Assembly: GCF_002993325.1 (NCBI RefSeq)
Contig: NZ_PVNO01000025.1
Location: forward strand, 682,001 to 746,000
DNA: 64,000 bases
Source of the DNA: Alteromonas gracilis
GTDB taxonomy: Bacteria > Pseudomonadota > Gammaproteobacteria > Enterobacterales > Alteromonadaceae
Direction: 5' to 3'
The position numbers and the translations under genes were made by a program. Positions within the stretch are counted from its first letter, which is position 1; every line of letters begins with the position of its first letter. The notes under the pieces are model-generated. The model worked only from the letters and a program-made list of their open reading frames with translations, ran no database searches and was not told the origin of the DNA. Below are positions 19,628 through 29,040 of this stretch, in pieces.

Positions 19628-21298
19628 TTATTCGCCTTTAGCAGCTTTAAATGCTTCTGCCATCGCGTTAGCGAAACCAACATCTTCTTGCTGGTTAACT
19701 TTATCGATAGCTTCTTTTTCGTCAGCCTGATCTTTCGCTCTAACAGATAGGTTAACAGTGCGGTTCTTACGGTCAACGCCCATGAACTTCGCTTCGATGC
19801 TATCACCAACACTTGCTACTTCTGTTGCGTCTTCAACACGCTCTACAGCAAGATCTGCAACGCGGATGTAGCCGTCAACTTCTTCAGCTAGGTTTACAGT
19901 AACGCCTTTCGCATCAACTGCTGTTACTGTACCAGTAACGATAGCACCTTTCTTGTTATCTGTCAGATACTTGTTGAAAGGATCTTCTTCGATTTGCTTA
20001 ACGCCAAGAGAGATACGCTCACGCTCTGGGTCGACTTGTAGTACAACTGCAGAGATTTCGTCGCCTTTCTTGTAGTCACGAACCGCGTCTTCACCAGACT
20101 TGTTCCAGCTAATGTCAGAAAGGTGAACTAGACCGTCGATGCCGCCGTCAAGACCGATGAAGATACCGAAGTCAGTGATTGACTTGATCTTACCAGATAC
20201 TTTGTCACCTTTTTCGTGTGACTCAGCAAATGTTTCCCAAGGGTTAGCAATACACTGCTTAAGACCTAGAGAAATACGACGACGCTCTTCGTCAATTTCA
20301 AGAACCATTACATCTACAGTGTCACCTAGGTTAACAACTTTAGATGGGTGAATGTTCTTGTTAGTCCAATCCATTTCAGAAACGTGTACAAGACCTTCAA
20401 CGCCGTCTTCGATTTCAACGAAGCAGCCGTAATCAGTAAGGTTAGTAACCTGACCGTTGATCTTAGTACCTTCTGGGTAACGAGACGCAATTTCTTGCCA
20501 TGGATCGTTGCCCATTTGCTTCATACCAAGAGAAACACGCTGCTTCTCTTTGTCGAACTTAAGTACTTTAACGTTGATTTCGTCGCCAACATTCACGATT
20601 TCACTTGGGTGCTTAACGCGCTTCCAAGCCATATCAGTGATGTGTAGAAGACCGTCTACGCCACCAAGGTCAACGAACGCACCGTAGTCGGTAAGGTTCT
20701 TAACGATACCCTTGATTTCATGACCTTCTTCAAGGTTAGCAAGTAGTGATTCACGCTCTTGGCTGCTTTCAGCTTCGATAACTGCACGACGAGAAACAAC
20801 AACGTTGTTGCGCTTAGCATCTAGCTTGATAACTTTAAACTCAAGCTCTTTGCCTTCAAGGTGCGTAGTGTCGCGTACTGGACGTACGTCAACAAGAGAA
20901 CCAGGAAGGAACGCGCGTACACTGTTAACTTCAACAGTGAAACCGCCTTTAACTTTACCGTTGATAACGCCTTTGATAGTGACTTTATCTTCGTAAGCTT
21001 TTTCCAGCTCAACCCACGCTTCGTGACGCTTGGCTTTTTCACGAGAAAGAATAGTTTCACCGAAACCATCTTCTACTGCGTCTAGCGCTACATCTACTTC
21101 ATCACCAATAGCGATTTCAAGCTCGCCTTCAGCGTTTTTAAATTGGTCAGCTGGGATAGCACTTTCTGATTTCAAGCCTGCGTCAACAAGAACGATATCT
21201 TTATCGATAGAAACAACAGTACCTTTTACAATTGAACCAGGACGTGTTTCTAGTTCTTGTAAGCTTTCTTCAAAAAGTTGTGCAAAATTTTCAGTCAT
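19628..21298 (-). CDS. rpsA: 30S ribosomal protein S1
   Basis: A 556-residue protein composed of six S1 OB-fold repeats that delivers mRNA to the 30S subunit. It begins [15 protein letters not shown], as in E. coli, so ATG 21298 is the start and not the upstream in-frame codon at 21331. Repeats such as [28 protein letters not shown] and [28 protein letters not shown] are plain. Codon use is strongly biased, as expected for a highly expressed gene. S1 commonly autoregulates through its leader; the leader here is the region between cmk and 21298. Confidence 0.97.
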   Translation of the reverse strand: MTENFAQLFEESLQELETRPGSIVKGTVVSIDKDIVLVDAGLKSESAIPADQFKNAEGELEIAIGDEVDVALDAVEDGFGETILSREKAKRHEAWVELEKAYEDKVTIKGVINGKVKGGFTVEVNSVRAFLPGSLVDVRPVRDTTHLEGKELEFKVIKLDAKRNNVVVSRRAVIEAESSQERESLLANLEEGHEIKGIVKNLTDYGAFVDLGGVDGLLHITDMAWKRVKHPSEIVNVGDEINVKVLKFDKEKQRVSLGMKQMGNDPWQEIASRYPEGTKINGQVTNLTDYGCFVEIEDGVEGLVHVSEMDWTNKNIHPSKVVNLGDTVDVMVLEIDEERRRISLGLKQCIANPWETFAESHEKGDKVSGKIKSITDFGIFIGLDGGIDGLVHLSDISWNKSGEDAVRDYKKGDEISAVVLQVDPERERISLGVKQIEEDPFNKYLTDNKKGAIVTGTVTAVDAKGVTVNLAEEVDGYIRVADLAVERVEDATEVASVGDSIEAKFMGVDRKNRTVNLSVRAKDQADEKEAIDKVNQQEDVGFANAMAEAFKAAKGE

Positions 21299-21417
21299 AA
21301 GTCTCAAATAAACTTTTAAGTTGATATCCACGCTTCTTATCCGGATAACGCGGGGTTATTAAATTTAGTCGCCACTCCCTGTAGCAACACTGCTTTGGAT
21401 GCGATCAGCTCTCGTCA

Positions 21418-22089
21418 TTAAAGGCGTGAGGAAATAATATCCATCGCTTTTTCAAAGACTTGGTCTATATCCAAGTCTGTTGAATCTATAATTACAGCAT
21501 CTTGCGCCGGTACCAATGGTGCGACTGCACGTTGTGTATCGCGCTCGTCTCTGGCTTTGATATCGGTCAAAAGGCGCGCAATATTAACATCCATGCCCTT
21601 TGCTTTCAACTGGCTATAACGACGCTCAGCACGAGCCTCTGCGCTAGCTGTAAGGAAAATCTTTACAGGCGCATCGGGGAATACTACGGTTCCCATGTCG
21701 CGACCATCTGCTACCAAGCCAGGGTCTTGTTGAAAAGCACGTTGTCTGCGAAGCAAAGCTTCACGAACACGAGGCAAAGCGGCGACTTTGGATGCTACCG
21801 CTCCGACTTCTTCAGTACGAATGTCATCAGTGACATCTTCGCCTTCTAGGATAATACGGGTAGTATCGCCATTCGTCTCGAAACTCACATCAAGACCGGT
21901 TGCTAGAGGAACAACACATTCTTCATCATCACACGGTAGGTCGTGGTGAAGTGCGGCAACTGCTAAAACGCGGTAAATCGCACCGCTATCTAGAAAATGC
22001 CACCCTAATTTTTTTGCTAACAAGCTACTTAATGTACCTTTGCCAGCGCCACTTGGACCGTCAACCGTGACTACGGGTGTGGAATGCAT
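21418..22089 (-). CDS. cmk: Cytidylate kinase
   Basis: A 223-residue nucleoside monophosphate kinase converting CMP and dCMP to the diphosphates. The P-loop is [18 protein letters not shown] (about residues 9-26). The [13 protein letters not shown] segment and an Arg-rich LID region (RYSQLKAKG...[13 protein letters not shown]) are typical. It lies between aroA and rpsA in conserved order. Confidence 0.96.
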   Translation of the reverse strand: MHSTPVVTVDGPSGAGKGTLSSLLAKKLGWHFLDSGAIYRVLAVAALHHDLPCDDEECVVPLATGLDVSFETNGDTTRIILEGEDVTDDIRTEEVGAVASKVAALPRVREALLRRQRAFQQDPGLVADGRDMGTVVFPDAPVKIFLTASAEARAERRYSQLKAKGMDVNIARLLTDIKARDERDTQRAVAPLVPAQDAVIIDSTDLDIDQVFEKAMDIISSRL

Positions 22090-22153
22090 ACCTGCTCCAT
22101 CATTTAAATTACTAAAAAATCGCGCGTAATTATACGCTTTAGCACGGGATAAG

Positions 22154-22180
22154 CAATGCCACCTATACTAGGTGGCATTG
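22154..22180. repeat. Perfect 12-bp hairpin between aroA and cmk
   Basis: CAATGCCACCTA (22154-22165) and TAGGTGGCATTG (22169-22180) pair perfectly around a 3-nt loop. No T-run follows on either strand, so it is not a standard terminator. It could stabilise or process the aroA-cmk mRNA. Confidence 0.6.
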
Positions 22181-22258
22181 AACATTAGGATAAATCTGAT
22201 ACAGATCAACATGAATGCAGTGAATAAAAAACAATCGCTGCACTACTTTAGGGTCGCC

Positions 22259-23551
22259 TTATGCGTTATAGAGTGTTTTAAAACGCGTAAAGTAATCAGG
22301 GAAAGTTTTTCGAGTGCATCCCGGGTCATTAATTGTGACTGGTGTATCGCTAAGCGCTACCAGAGAGAAGCACATGGCGATGCGGTGATCATTATATGTA
22401 TCTATTTCTGCATGCTTCAGCGAGTCCGTCGGCCATACTTTAATATAGTCGTGGCCTTCTTCTACCTTTGCGCCCAACTTCTGTAGTTCCGTTGCCATAG
22501 CAGCAAGTCGATCGGTTTCTTTTACACGCCAATTATAGATATTGGTCATGGTTGTTGGGCCTTCAGCAAATAGTGCTGTGGTCGCAATAGTCATAGCCGC
22601 ATCAGGAATGTGATTCATATCCATATCGACACCTTTAAGCGGTGCACCGGTTATTTCCACATATTCGTCGTTCCACACAACCTTTGCACCCATTGCCTCA
22701 AGCACGTCAGCAAAGCGGATATCGCCTTGAATACTGTTCTGGCCTATTCCGGTTACGCGTACCGTTCCACCTTTAATAGCACCAGCTGCAAGGAAGTAAG
22801 ATGCAGACGAAGCATCGCCTTCTACCATGAATTTACCCGGCGACACGTACTTTGCACTGCCCGAAACCGTAAACGTTTGATAGTTATCATTCTCAACCGT
22901 AACGCCAAACTTCGCCATGGTGTCTAGCGTGATGTCGATATAGGGCTTAGAGACTAACTCACCTTTGATACGAATCGTAACATCGCCAGAAAAAAGCGGA
23001 GCCGCCATAAGAAGCGCTGTTAGAAACTGACTGGAAACACTTCCATCTACAGACATCTCACCGCCACTTAATGTTTTACCCTTAATTTGCAGCGGCGGAT
23101 AACCGTCGTTTTTTAAATAGGTAACGTCGGCGTTGGCTTCGCGCAATGCATCGACTAAGTCTCCAATGGGACGCTCTTCCATACGCGGCTCGCCAGTTAG
23201 CACGGTATCAACATTACTCGCAGCGAGCGCGGCACATAAAGGTCGCATTGCCGTACCGGCATTACCTAGAAAAAGTTCTAGCGGTTCAGCCACGTCAAAT
23301 GCGCCGCCATTGCCTTGCACGACACACTGGGTTTTGTCATCACTGAGGCGGTAGCTAACGCCTAGCTTCGTGAGGGCATTAAGCATGTGTTCAATGTCTT
23401 CACTGTCAAGCAGGTTAGTCAGCTCCGTTTCGCCTTCTGCTAACGCCGCAAGTAGCAAAGCGCGATTAGACAGACTCTTTGAACCAGGTACATTGACCTC
23501 TCCCGATACTTTTGCAATCGGGTCTAATGTTAACTGTTCCATTTTATCCAT
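22259..23551 (-). CDS. aroA: 3-phosphoshikimate 1-carboxyvinyltransferase (EPSP synthase)
   Basis: A 430-residue shikimate-pathway enzyme joining shikimate 3-phosphate and PEP. The signature [20 protein letters not shown] lies near residue 20, and [18 protein letters not shown] near residue 90. The C-terminal RVKETDRL and [11 protein letters not shown] segments are also clear. The Gly of GNAGTA and neighbouring residues look like the glyphosate-sensitive class I type. ATG 23551 overlaps the serC stop region by 8 bp; an ATG nine bases later is also possible. serC-aroA coupling is conserved. Confidence 0.96.
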   Translation of the reverse strand: MDKMEQLTLDPIAKVSGEVNVPGSKSLSNRALLLAALAEGETELTNLLDSEDIEHMLNALTKLGVSYRLSDDKTQCVVQGNGGAFDVAEPLELFLGNAGTAMRPLCAALAASNVDTVLTGEPRMEERPIGDLVDALREANADVTYLKNDGYPPLQIKGKTLSGGEMSVDGSVSSQFLTALLMAAPLFSGDVTIRIKGELVSKPYIDITLDTMAKFGVTVENDNYQTFTVSGSAKYVSPGKFMVEGDASSASYFLAAGAIKGGTVRVTGIGQNSIQGDIRFADVLEAMGAKVVWNDEYVEITGAPLKGVDMDMNHIPDAAMTIATTALFAEGPTTMTNIYNWRVKETDRLAAMATELQKLGAKVEEGHDYIKVWPTDSLKHAEIDTYNDHRIAMCFSLVALSDTPVTINDPGCTRKTFPDYFTRFKTLYNA

Positions 23552-24629
23552 TCACTCTTTCAAATTCGCGCATAAACTCAACAAGCGCAACAATACCTTC
23601 AACTGGCATTGCGTTATAAATACTGGCACGCATGCCCCCTACCGAACGATGGCCTTTTAATGCAAGCAAACCAGCGTCTTGTGACTGTTGAAGAAATAGT
23701 TTATCTAAGTCAGGGTTAGCTAAATGGAACGGTACGTTCATTTTCGAACGGTTGTCGGGGTGTACCTTACTTGAATAAAAGTCAGAACTATCAATCGCAG
23801 AATATAGTAACGCTGCTTTTTCGGCGTTGCGTTTTGCCATAGCATCAACGCCGCCCATATCTTTAAGCCATTCAAATACAAGACCCGCCAAATACCAAGA
23901 AAAAGTAGGCGGTGTGTTGTACATAGAGTCTGATTTGGCTGCCAGCGCGTAATCAAAGATAGAAGGCGTTTCTTTTCGTGCCTTGCCAACAAGGTCATCA
24001 CGCACAATAACTACAGATAAGCCGCTAGGACCAATATTTTTCTGTGCGCCGGCATAAATGACACCGTGTTTTGCGACGTCTAATGGTTGCGACAAAATAG
24101 TTGACGACATATCCGATACCAGAGGAACATCACCAGACTCTGGTAACCAATCGAAGGCAATACCATCAACCGTTTCGTTTGGGCAGAAGTGATAATATGC
24201 AGCAGACTGGTCGATATCGCTTAATTGAGGCTCTGCGATATAATGAAGGCCGTCTTTTTCAGATACCTCACCAACAACAACAGCATTGTTGTATTTGTTG
24301 GCTTCATCTACTGCACCTTTTGACCAAGAACCACTTACCAGATGAAGACTGGTATCGTTGGCATTTGACAAGTTTAGCGGTACTGCCGCAAACTGCCCAC
24401 GACCGCCACCATGTGTGAAAAGTACGTGGTAGTTGTTCGGAATGGATAGCAGGTCGCGCAAGTCTTGCTCTGCCTTAGCTGCTATTTCAATGAAATCTTT
24501 ACCGCGGTGGCTCACTTCCATAACAGAGCAGCCTAGATCGCGCCAATTCGTAAATTCTGCTTGAGCCTTTAGCATCACTTCTTTAGGAAGCATGGCTGGA
24601 CCCGCACTAAAGTTAAAAACCTCTTTCAT
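23544..24629 (-). CDS. serC: Phosphoserine aminotransferase
   Basis: A 361-residue PLP enzyme of fold type I serving serine and pyridoxine synthesis. It begins [18 protein letters not shown], the family start, so ATG 24629 is preferred over the upstream in-frame codon. The PLP-lysine region reads [22 protein letters not shown], and [12 protein letters not shown] is the conserved downstream loop. It sits between gyrA and aroA, as in many gammaproteobacteria. Confidence 0.96.
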   Translation of the reverse strand: MKEVFNFSAGPAMLPKEVMLKAQAEFTNWRDLGCSVMEVSHRGKDFIEIAAKAEQDLRDLLSIPNNYHVLFTHGGGRGQFAAVPLNLSNANDTSLHLVSGSWSKGAVDEANKYNNAVVVGEVSEKDGLHYIAEPQLSDIDQSAAYYHFCPNETVDGIAFDWLPESGDVPLVSDMSSTILSQPLDVAKHGVIYAGAQKNIGPSGLSVVIVRDDLVGKARKETPSIFDYALAAKSDSMYNTPPTFSWYLAGLVFEWLKDMGGVDAMAKRNAEKAALLYSAIDSSDFYSSKVHPDNRSKMNVPFHLANPDLDKLFLQQSQDAGLLALKGHRSVGGMRASIYNAMPVEGIVALVEFMREFERVNG

Positions 24630-24698
24630 CGCGTTGTTCAACACCTGTAGATAATTACCATTTAACTCACGAGCACCTTTATATTCCGTGAGCCATTA

Positions 24699-24730
24699 GG
24701 CAAACAAGCGGCAAAAGCCGCTTGTTTAAA
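24699..24730. terminator. Terminator after gyrA
   Basis: A perfect 11-bp stem (24702-24712 with 24717-24727) has an AAAA loop and T/A-rich flanks. It lies between the gyrA stop and the serC start on the minus strand, so gyrA is probably transcribed separately from serC. Confidence 0.8.
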
Positions 24731-24773
24731 AGAACACTGATAATGCGCAAGGCACGTTGCTCGCGCATTACCC

Positions 24774-27488
24774 CTACTCTTCTGTCGTTGAGCCATCACC
24801 GTCTTGTGCGGTGTTATCTTGCTCTTGAACAGCAGTTTCTGCTTGTTCTGGCGCGTCATCAAGAATTATTGGGTTACCGTCCTCATCTAATTCTTGTAAC
24901 TCGGCAACTTCTTCAATTCGCTGCAACCCAACAACGTGCTCGCCTTCAACTGTACGTATTAAGCGAACGCCTTGTGTGTTACGGCCTACTACCGACACTT
25001 CACCAACACGGGTTCGTACCAGTGTGCCTTGGTCACTAATAAGCATTATTTCGTTGCTTTCGTCAACCTGTACCGCCCCTACAACTTTCCCGTTGCGCTC
25101 AGATACCTTAATCGACACAACACCTTGCGTTGCGCGACTCTTCGCTGGGTAATCTTCTAACGGCGTACGTTTACCGAAACCATTTTCTGTCGCTGTCAGG
25201 ATGGGTCCGTCGCCCTTAGGTACAATAAGTGAAACCACTTTTTGACCATCTTGTAGACGAATACCGCGAACACCTGTTGCAGTTCGTCCCATAGGACGAA
25301 GCGCTAGTAACTCTTCACCTGTTTCTGGATCGCGCTTGACTTCACCGGTTTCGCTATCGCGAAGCTTTTCGTTAAAGCGAACTACTTTACCCGCATCAGA
25401 GAACAGCATGATATCGTCATCACCATGAGTGATATCAACACCAATCAACTCGTCGCCGTCATTCAGATTTACTGCAATAATACCGCTTGAGCGAGGGCGA
25501 GAATATAAGCTTAGGTCAGTCTTTTTAACTGTACCGTTTGCCGTTGCCATCAATACAAACTTGCCTTCTTCAAATTCTTTAATTGGAAGAATGGCGGTAA
25601 TTCGCTCGTTATCTTCTAAAGGAAGAATGTTTACAATTGGGCGTCCACGTGCGTTGCGGCTAGCAAACGGCAGTTGATAAACCTTCAGCCAATATAAGCG
25701 TCCCCGTGTAGAGAAGCACAAAATGTGATCGTGAGTGTTAGCCACTAACAATTTTTCGATGATGTCTTCATCTTTCATCTTAGTGGCAGACTTACCACGA
25801 CCGCCTCGACGCTGTGCTTCGTAATCCGATAGCTTTTGATACTTCACATAACCTTCGCGAGAAAGAGTTACAACAACATCTTCCTGCTCAATTAAATCTT
25901 CAATATCAATATCGTGGCTTGCAGCGGTAATTTCTGTACGACGCTCGTCGCCAAACTCGTCACGTATTTTTTCAAGCTCTTCTTTAATTACTTCCATCAA
26001 ACGCTCTGGGCTATTTAAAATGTGAAGTAATTCGGCAATAAGCTCTAGAAGCTGCTTGTATTCTTCTAGGATCTTCTCGTGCTCTAGACCTGTTAGCTTG
26101 TGTAGACGCAGGTCAAGGATCGCTTGAGCTTGCTGTTCAGTCAGATAGTATTTGCCATCACGGATACCGAATTCAGGCATTAGCCAATCTGGACGAGCAG
26201 CATCATCGCCAGCGCGTTCTAGCATTTGGGCTACGTCACCTAGGTCCCAACCTTGTGCAACAAGCGATTTCTTCGCATCTGCAGGGCTTTGCGACGCTTT
26301 GATCAACTCAATAATTGGGTCAATGTTAGCAAGAGCGATAGCTAAACCTTCAAGGATGTGAGCACGGTCACGGGCTTTGCGTAATTCAAAGACAGTACGG
26401 CGTGTCACCACTTCACGGCGGTGAAGGATGAAACACTCTAAGGTTTCTTTTAGGTTGAATACCTTAGGCTGACCATTGTCCAGCGCAACCATGTTGATAC
26501 CAAAGACCGTTTGTAGCTGGGTATTGGCATATAAATGATTGAGCAGCACTTCTGCAGATTCGTTGCGTTTAACTTCAACAACAATACGCATACCGTCTTT
26601 ATCAGACTCATCGCGCAGTGCTGAAACGCCTTCGATACGTTTTTCCTTTACAAGCTCGGCAATCTTTTCAATAAGACGTGCTTTGTTCACCTGATAAGGT
26701 ATTTCGTTAACGATGATGGTTTCTTTGCCGTTAGCGTCAGTTTCAATGTCTGCTTTAGCACGAAGATATATTTTGCCACGACCGGTACGGTAGGCATCTT
26801 CTATACCCTTGCGACCACTGATCATCGCCGCCGTTGGGAAGTCAGGGCCCGGTATGTAAGTCATTAGGTCATCAATCGTAATTGATGGGTCTTGAATCAA
26901 TGCAATACAGCCGTTAACAACTTCAGTAAGGTTATGCGGCGGAATATTCGTCGCCATACCTACCGCGATACCCGAAGAGCCGTTTATAAGCAGATTAGGT
27001 ACTTTTGTAGGCAATACTTCAGGGATAAATTCTGTACCGTCATAGTTAGGTACGAAATCTACGGTTTCTTTATCCAAATCAGCAAGAAGTTCGTGGGCAA
27101 TTTTTGCCATACGAACCTCGGTATAACGCATTGCAGCGGCTGAGTCGCCGTCAACCGAGCCAAAGTTACCCTGCCCGTCTACCAACATATAACGGAGAGA
27201 GAAAGGCTGCGCCATACGAACAATGGTATCGTAAACTGCGGAATCACCATGAGGGTGATATTTACCTATTACGTCACCTACCACACGGGCAGATTTTTTG
27301 TATGGCTTGTTAAAGTCATTTTTCAGTTCGTTCATTGCGAACAGCACGCGACGGTGCACTGGCTTCAAGCCATCTCTTACATCAGGCAAGGCTCGCCCGA
27401 CAATAACGCTCATCGCGTAATCAAGGTATGAGTTCTTTAACTCTTCCTCAATATTAACGGGGAGGATTTCTTTAGCGTTATCAGACAT
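24774..27488 (-). CDS. gyrA: DNA gyrase subunit A
   Basis: A 904-residue type II topoisomerase subunit. The catalytic tyrosine is in [10 protein letters not shown] (about residue 122). The quinolone-resistance region reads [10 protein letters not shown] with Ser83 and Asp87, the susceptible-type residues. The GyrA box QRRGGRG, needed for DNA wrapping, is present, followed by the beta-pinwheel repeats and an acidic C-terminal tail rich in Asp/Glu. It is divergent from ubiG, as in E. coli. Confidence 0.98.
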   Translation of the reverse strand: MSDNAKEILPVNIEEELKNSYLDYAMSVIVGRALPDVRDGLKPVHRRVLFAMNELKNDFNKPYKKSARVVGDVIGKYHPHGDSAVYDTIVRMAQPFSLRYMLVDGQGNFGSVDGDSAAAMRYTEVRMAKIAHELLADLDKETVDFVPNYDGTEFIPEVLPTKVPNLLINGSSGIAVGMATNIPPHNLTEVVNGCIALIQDPSITIDDLMTYIPGPDFPTAAMISGRKGIEDAYRTGRGKIYLRAKADIETDANGKETIIVNEIPYQVNKARLIEKIAELVKEKRIEGVSALRDESDKDGMRIVVEVKRNESAEVLLNHLYANTQLQTVFGINMVALDNGQPKVFNLKETLECFILHRREVVTRRTVFELRKARDRAHILEGLAIALANIDPIIELIKASQSPADAKKSLVAQGWDLGDVAQMLERAGDDAARPDWLMPEFGIRDGKYYLTEQQAQAILDLRLHKLTGLEHEKILEEYKQLLELIAELLHILNSPERLMEVIKEELEKIRDEFGDERRTEITAASHDIDIEDLIEQEDVVVTLSREGYVKYQKLSDYEAQRRGGRGKSATKMKDEDIIEKLLVANTHDHILCFSTRGRLYWLKVYQLPFASRNARGRPIVNILPLEDNERITAILPIKEFEEGKFVLMATANGTVKKTDLSLYSRPRSSGIIAVNLNDGDELIGVDITHGDDDIMLFSDAGKVVRFNEKLRDSETGEVKRDPETGEELLALRPMGRTATGVRGIRLQDGQKVVSLIVPKGDGPILTATENGFGKRTPLEDYPAKSRATQGVVSIKVSERNGKVVGAVQVDESNEIMLISDQGTLVRTRVGEVSVVGRNTQGVRLIRTVEGEHVVGLQRIEEVAELQELDEDGNPIILDDAPEQAETAVQEQDNTAQDGDGSTTEE

Positions 27489-27789
27489 AAACTGCTTAAT
27501 CCCTTTATTTTGGTTTGTTCTGCGTTATCCAGCGCCTTGCATCACATCATTGTGGAAGCAAGACTGGGCGCGCACTCTTGTTATTATGTGGGTCATAATC
27601 GTTGTTTGAGTGTACCACTTGATGACAGATTTATGTAGCGGTTAATTACGCTTATTAAGCAACAAAAAGACAAGCGATTATTTTTCACTCACCCATTGAT
27701 ATAAAAACACTAAATCTATTTAAAAACAGTGAAACACGCGCCTGATTTGCGATATCTTAAAAAGAGATAGTTTAAGGATCGTTTTACTC
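27489..27789. other. Divergent gyrA/ubiG promoter region
   Basis: About 300 AT-rich bases separate the two divergent starts. I see no ORF or structured RNA. The region must hold the gyrA promoter (minus) and the ubiG promoter (plus). A purine-rich AAGGAT lies shortly before the ubiG ATG. Confidence 0.6.
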
Positions 27790-28494
27790 ATGACGAATGT
27801 AGATCAACAAGAAATCAATAAATTTTCTGAACTCGCCTCTCGATGGTGGGATCCTGAAGGTGAATTTAAACCTCTCCACTTGATTAACCCCCTGCGCTTA
27901 GATTTCATTAATCAGCACAGCGAAGGACTTTTTGACAAAAAAGTTATCGATATTGGCTGTGGAGGCGGTATTTTAGCCGAATCTATGGCGCGTGCTGGCG
28001 CAACGGTTACCGGTTTAGATATGGCAGAAGCGTCATTAGAAGTTGCTAAATTACATGGCTTGGAGTCTGGAGTAAAAGTAGACTACGTTTGTTCAACGGC
28101 TGAAGACTTTGCTCAAGATAATGCTGGTACGTTCGATGTCGTAACTTGTATGGAAATGCTAGAACACGTGCCTGACCCCGCATCTGTCGTTATGGCCTGC
28201 GCGAAGTTAGTCAAACCTGGTGGCCATGTTTTTTTCTCGACGTTAAACAGAAATATAAAATCCTACCTGATGGGTATCGTTGGCGCTGAGTATGTTCTTA
28301 AACTCGTTCCAAAAGGTACGCACGATCACAGTAAGTTTATAAAACCTTCAGAGCTCATGGCGATGACCGATCAAGCAGGTTTGCTCCCCCGTGACATGAC
28401 AGGGCTTCACATGGACCCTATCTCTCAAGGTTTTTATCTTTCGTCTAATAATGTAGACGTAAACTACTTACTATATACAGTGGCGCAAAATTAA
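27790..28494 (+). CDS. ubiG: Ubiquinone biosynthesis O-methyltransferase UbiG
   Basis: A 234-residue SAM-dependent methyltransferase that carries out both O-methylations of ubiquinone synthesis at the membrane. The N-terminus [34 protein letters not shown] is a diagnostic UbiG block. SAM motif I is [20 protein letters not shown] (about residues 55-75). The C-terminal [12 protein letters not shown] segment is typical. It precedes nrdA, the conserved gyrA/ubiG-nrdAB neighbourhood. Confidence 0.96.
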   Translation: MTNVDQQEINKFSELASRWWDPEGEFKPLHLINPLRLDFINQHSEGLFDKKVIDIGCGGGILAESMARAGATVTGLDMAEASLEVAKLHGLESGVKVDYVCSTAEDFAQDNAGTFDVVTCMEMLEHVPDPASVVMACAKLVKPGGHVFFSTLNRNIKSYLMGIVGAEYVLKLVPKGTHDHSKFIKPSELMAMTDQAGLLPRDMTGLHMDPISQGFYLSSNNVDVNYLLYTVAQN

Positions 28495-28498
28495 ATTA

Positions 28499-28546
28499 AC
28501 ACTATATATTGGGTTGCGGCGATATTTTAAACACCATATATCGTGT
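28499..28546 (+). promoter_or_regulatory. NrdR box pair 1 with core promoter
   Basis: Two 16-bp NrdR boxes lie at 28499-28514 (15 of 16 to the consensus as I recall it) and 28531-28546 (14 of 16). Their starts are 32 bp apart, three helical turns. A candidate -35 TTGCGG (28514-28519) and -10 TATATC (28537-28542) with 17-bp spacing lie between and within them, so repressor binding would cover the promoter. Confidence 0.85.
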
Positions 28547-28697
28547 TTTTATAAAAATTGAATCTTAAGAATAAATTAATTTTTACGTTAAAGAATCTAA
28601 TTAAAATGCTTGCAATCCCGATATTTAATGCTTGTAGAACCCTAAAAAGTTAGTTGTTACTAACATAAATTCCATGCCAGTTTGAGTGCTTGAAATA

Positions 28698-28745
28698 CCA
28701 CCAGATATTGGGTTGCATTACGGTTAAAACCTCACTATCTTGTGT
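28698..28745 (+). promoter_or_regulatory. NrdR box pair 2 with core promoter
   Basis: Two degenerate NrdR boxes lie at 28698-28713 and 28730-28745, each 12 of 16 to the consensus, again 32 bp apart. A TTGCAT (28713-28718), 17-bp spacer and TATCTT (28736-28741) mirror pair 1. The shared TTGGGTTGC and GTGTTT words are displaced by exactly 199 bp from the first pair. Confidence 0.65.
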
Positions 28746-28913
28746 TTGATTCAGCAAGCGATCCCAGCCCATTTTTGGGATCGCCAGATCGCAGCTTTAA
28801 ATATGCAGGTGAACGAACTCATCTGTCTGTTGCGACAACAAGCTCGCTGGAAAAAAGCAGTAAACGAATTTAACAAGCAGTCTTTACTTCAAACTTTAGA
28901 GGTTTTGGTCTAG
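28740..28913 (+). other. Possible short ORF (up to 57 codons) in the nrdA leader
   Basis: A frame open from a stop at 28725-28727 runs to TAG 28911-28913. Possible starts are TTG 28740 (57 residues) or ATG 28803 (36 residues). The ATG version reads MQVNELICLLRQQARWKKAV and continues to QTLEVLV, with an amphipathic helical look. Neither start has a convincing ribosome site. It could be a leader peptide, a gene relic or chance. Confidence 0.25.
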
Positions 28914-29040
28914 GCCGCTTTTGTGTGGGCTGTTATTTGGCGTGAGTCAATGTAAATAGCAGTAATTCATACAATAATTAAAATTAAAATGGGCAACACA
29001 TAGCCCCGCATCAAGCGCTAACAGAAAAACGGCCAGTAAC

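Larger units (their letters stand above)
28495..29040. other. Long regulatory region and leader of nrdA
   Basis: This 546-bp gap carries two NrdR box pairs exactly 199 bp apart, each framing a candidate promoter (annotated separately). A 9-bp hairpin at 28758-28784 and a short uncertain ORF ending at 28913 follow. The last 125 bases before nrdA are AT-rich with no recognised structure, and the ribosome-binding site of nrdA is weak. Confidence 0.7.

Noticed and set aside
20139..21311. Plus-strand frames antisense to rpsA
   Set aside because: Shadow frames produced by the strong codon bias of rpsA; no family similarity or start signals.
22172..22486. Plus-strand 104-codon frame beginning in the aroA-cmk gap
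   Set aside because: Most of it is antisense to aroA, it is Cys/Phe/Tyr-rich and it lacks a ribosome site.
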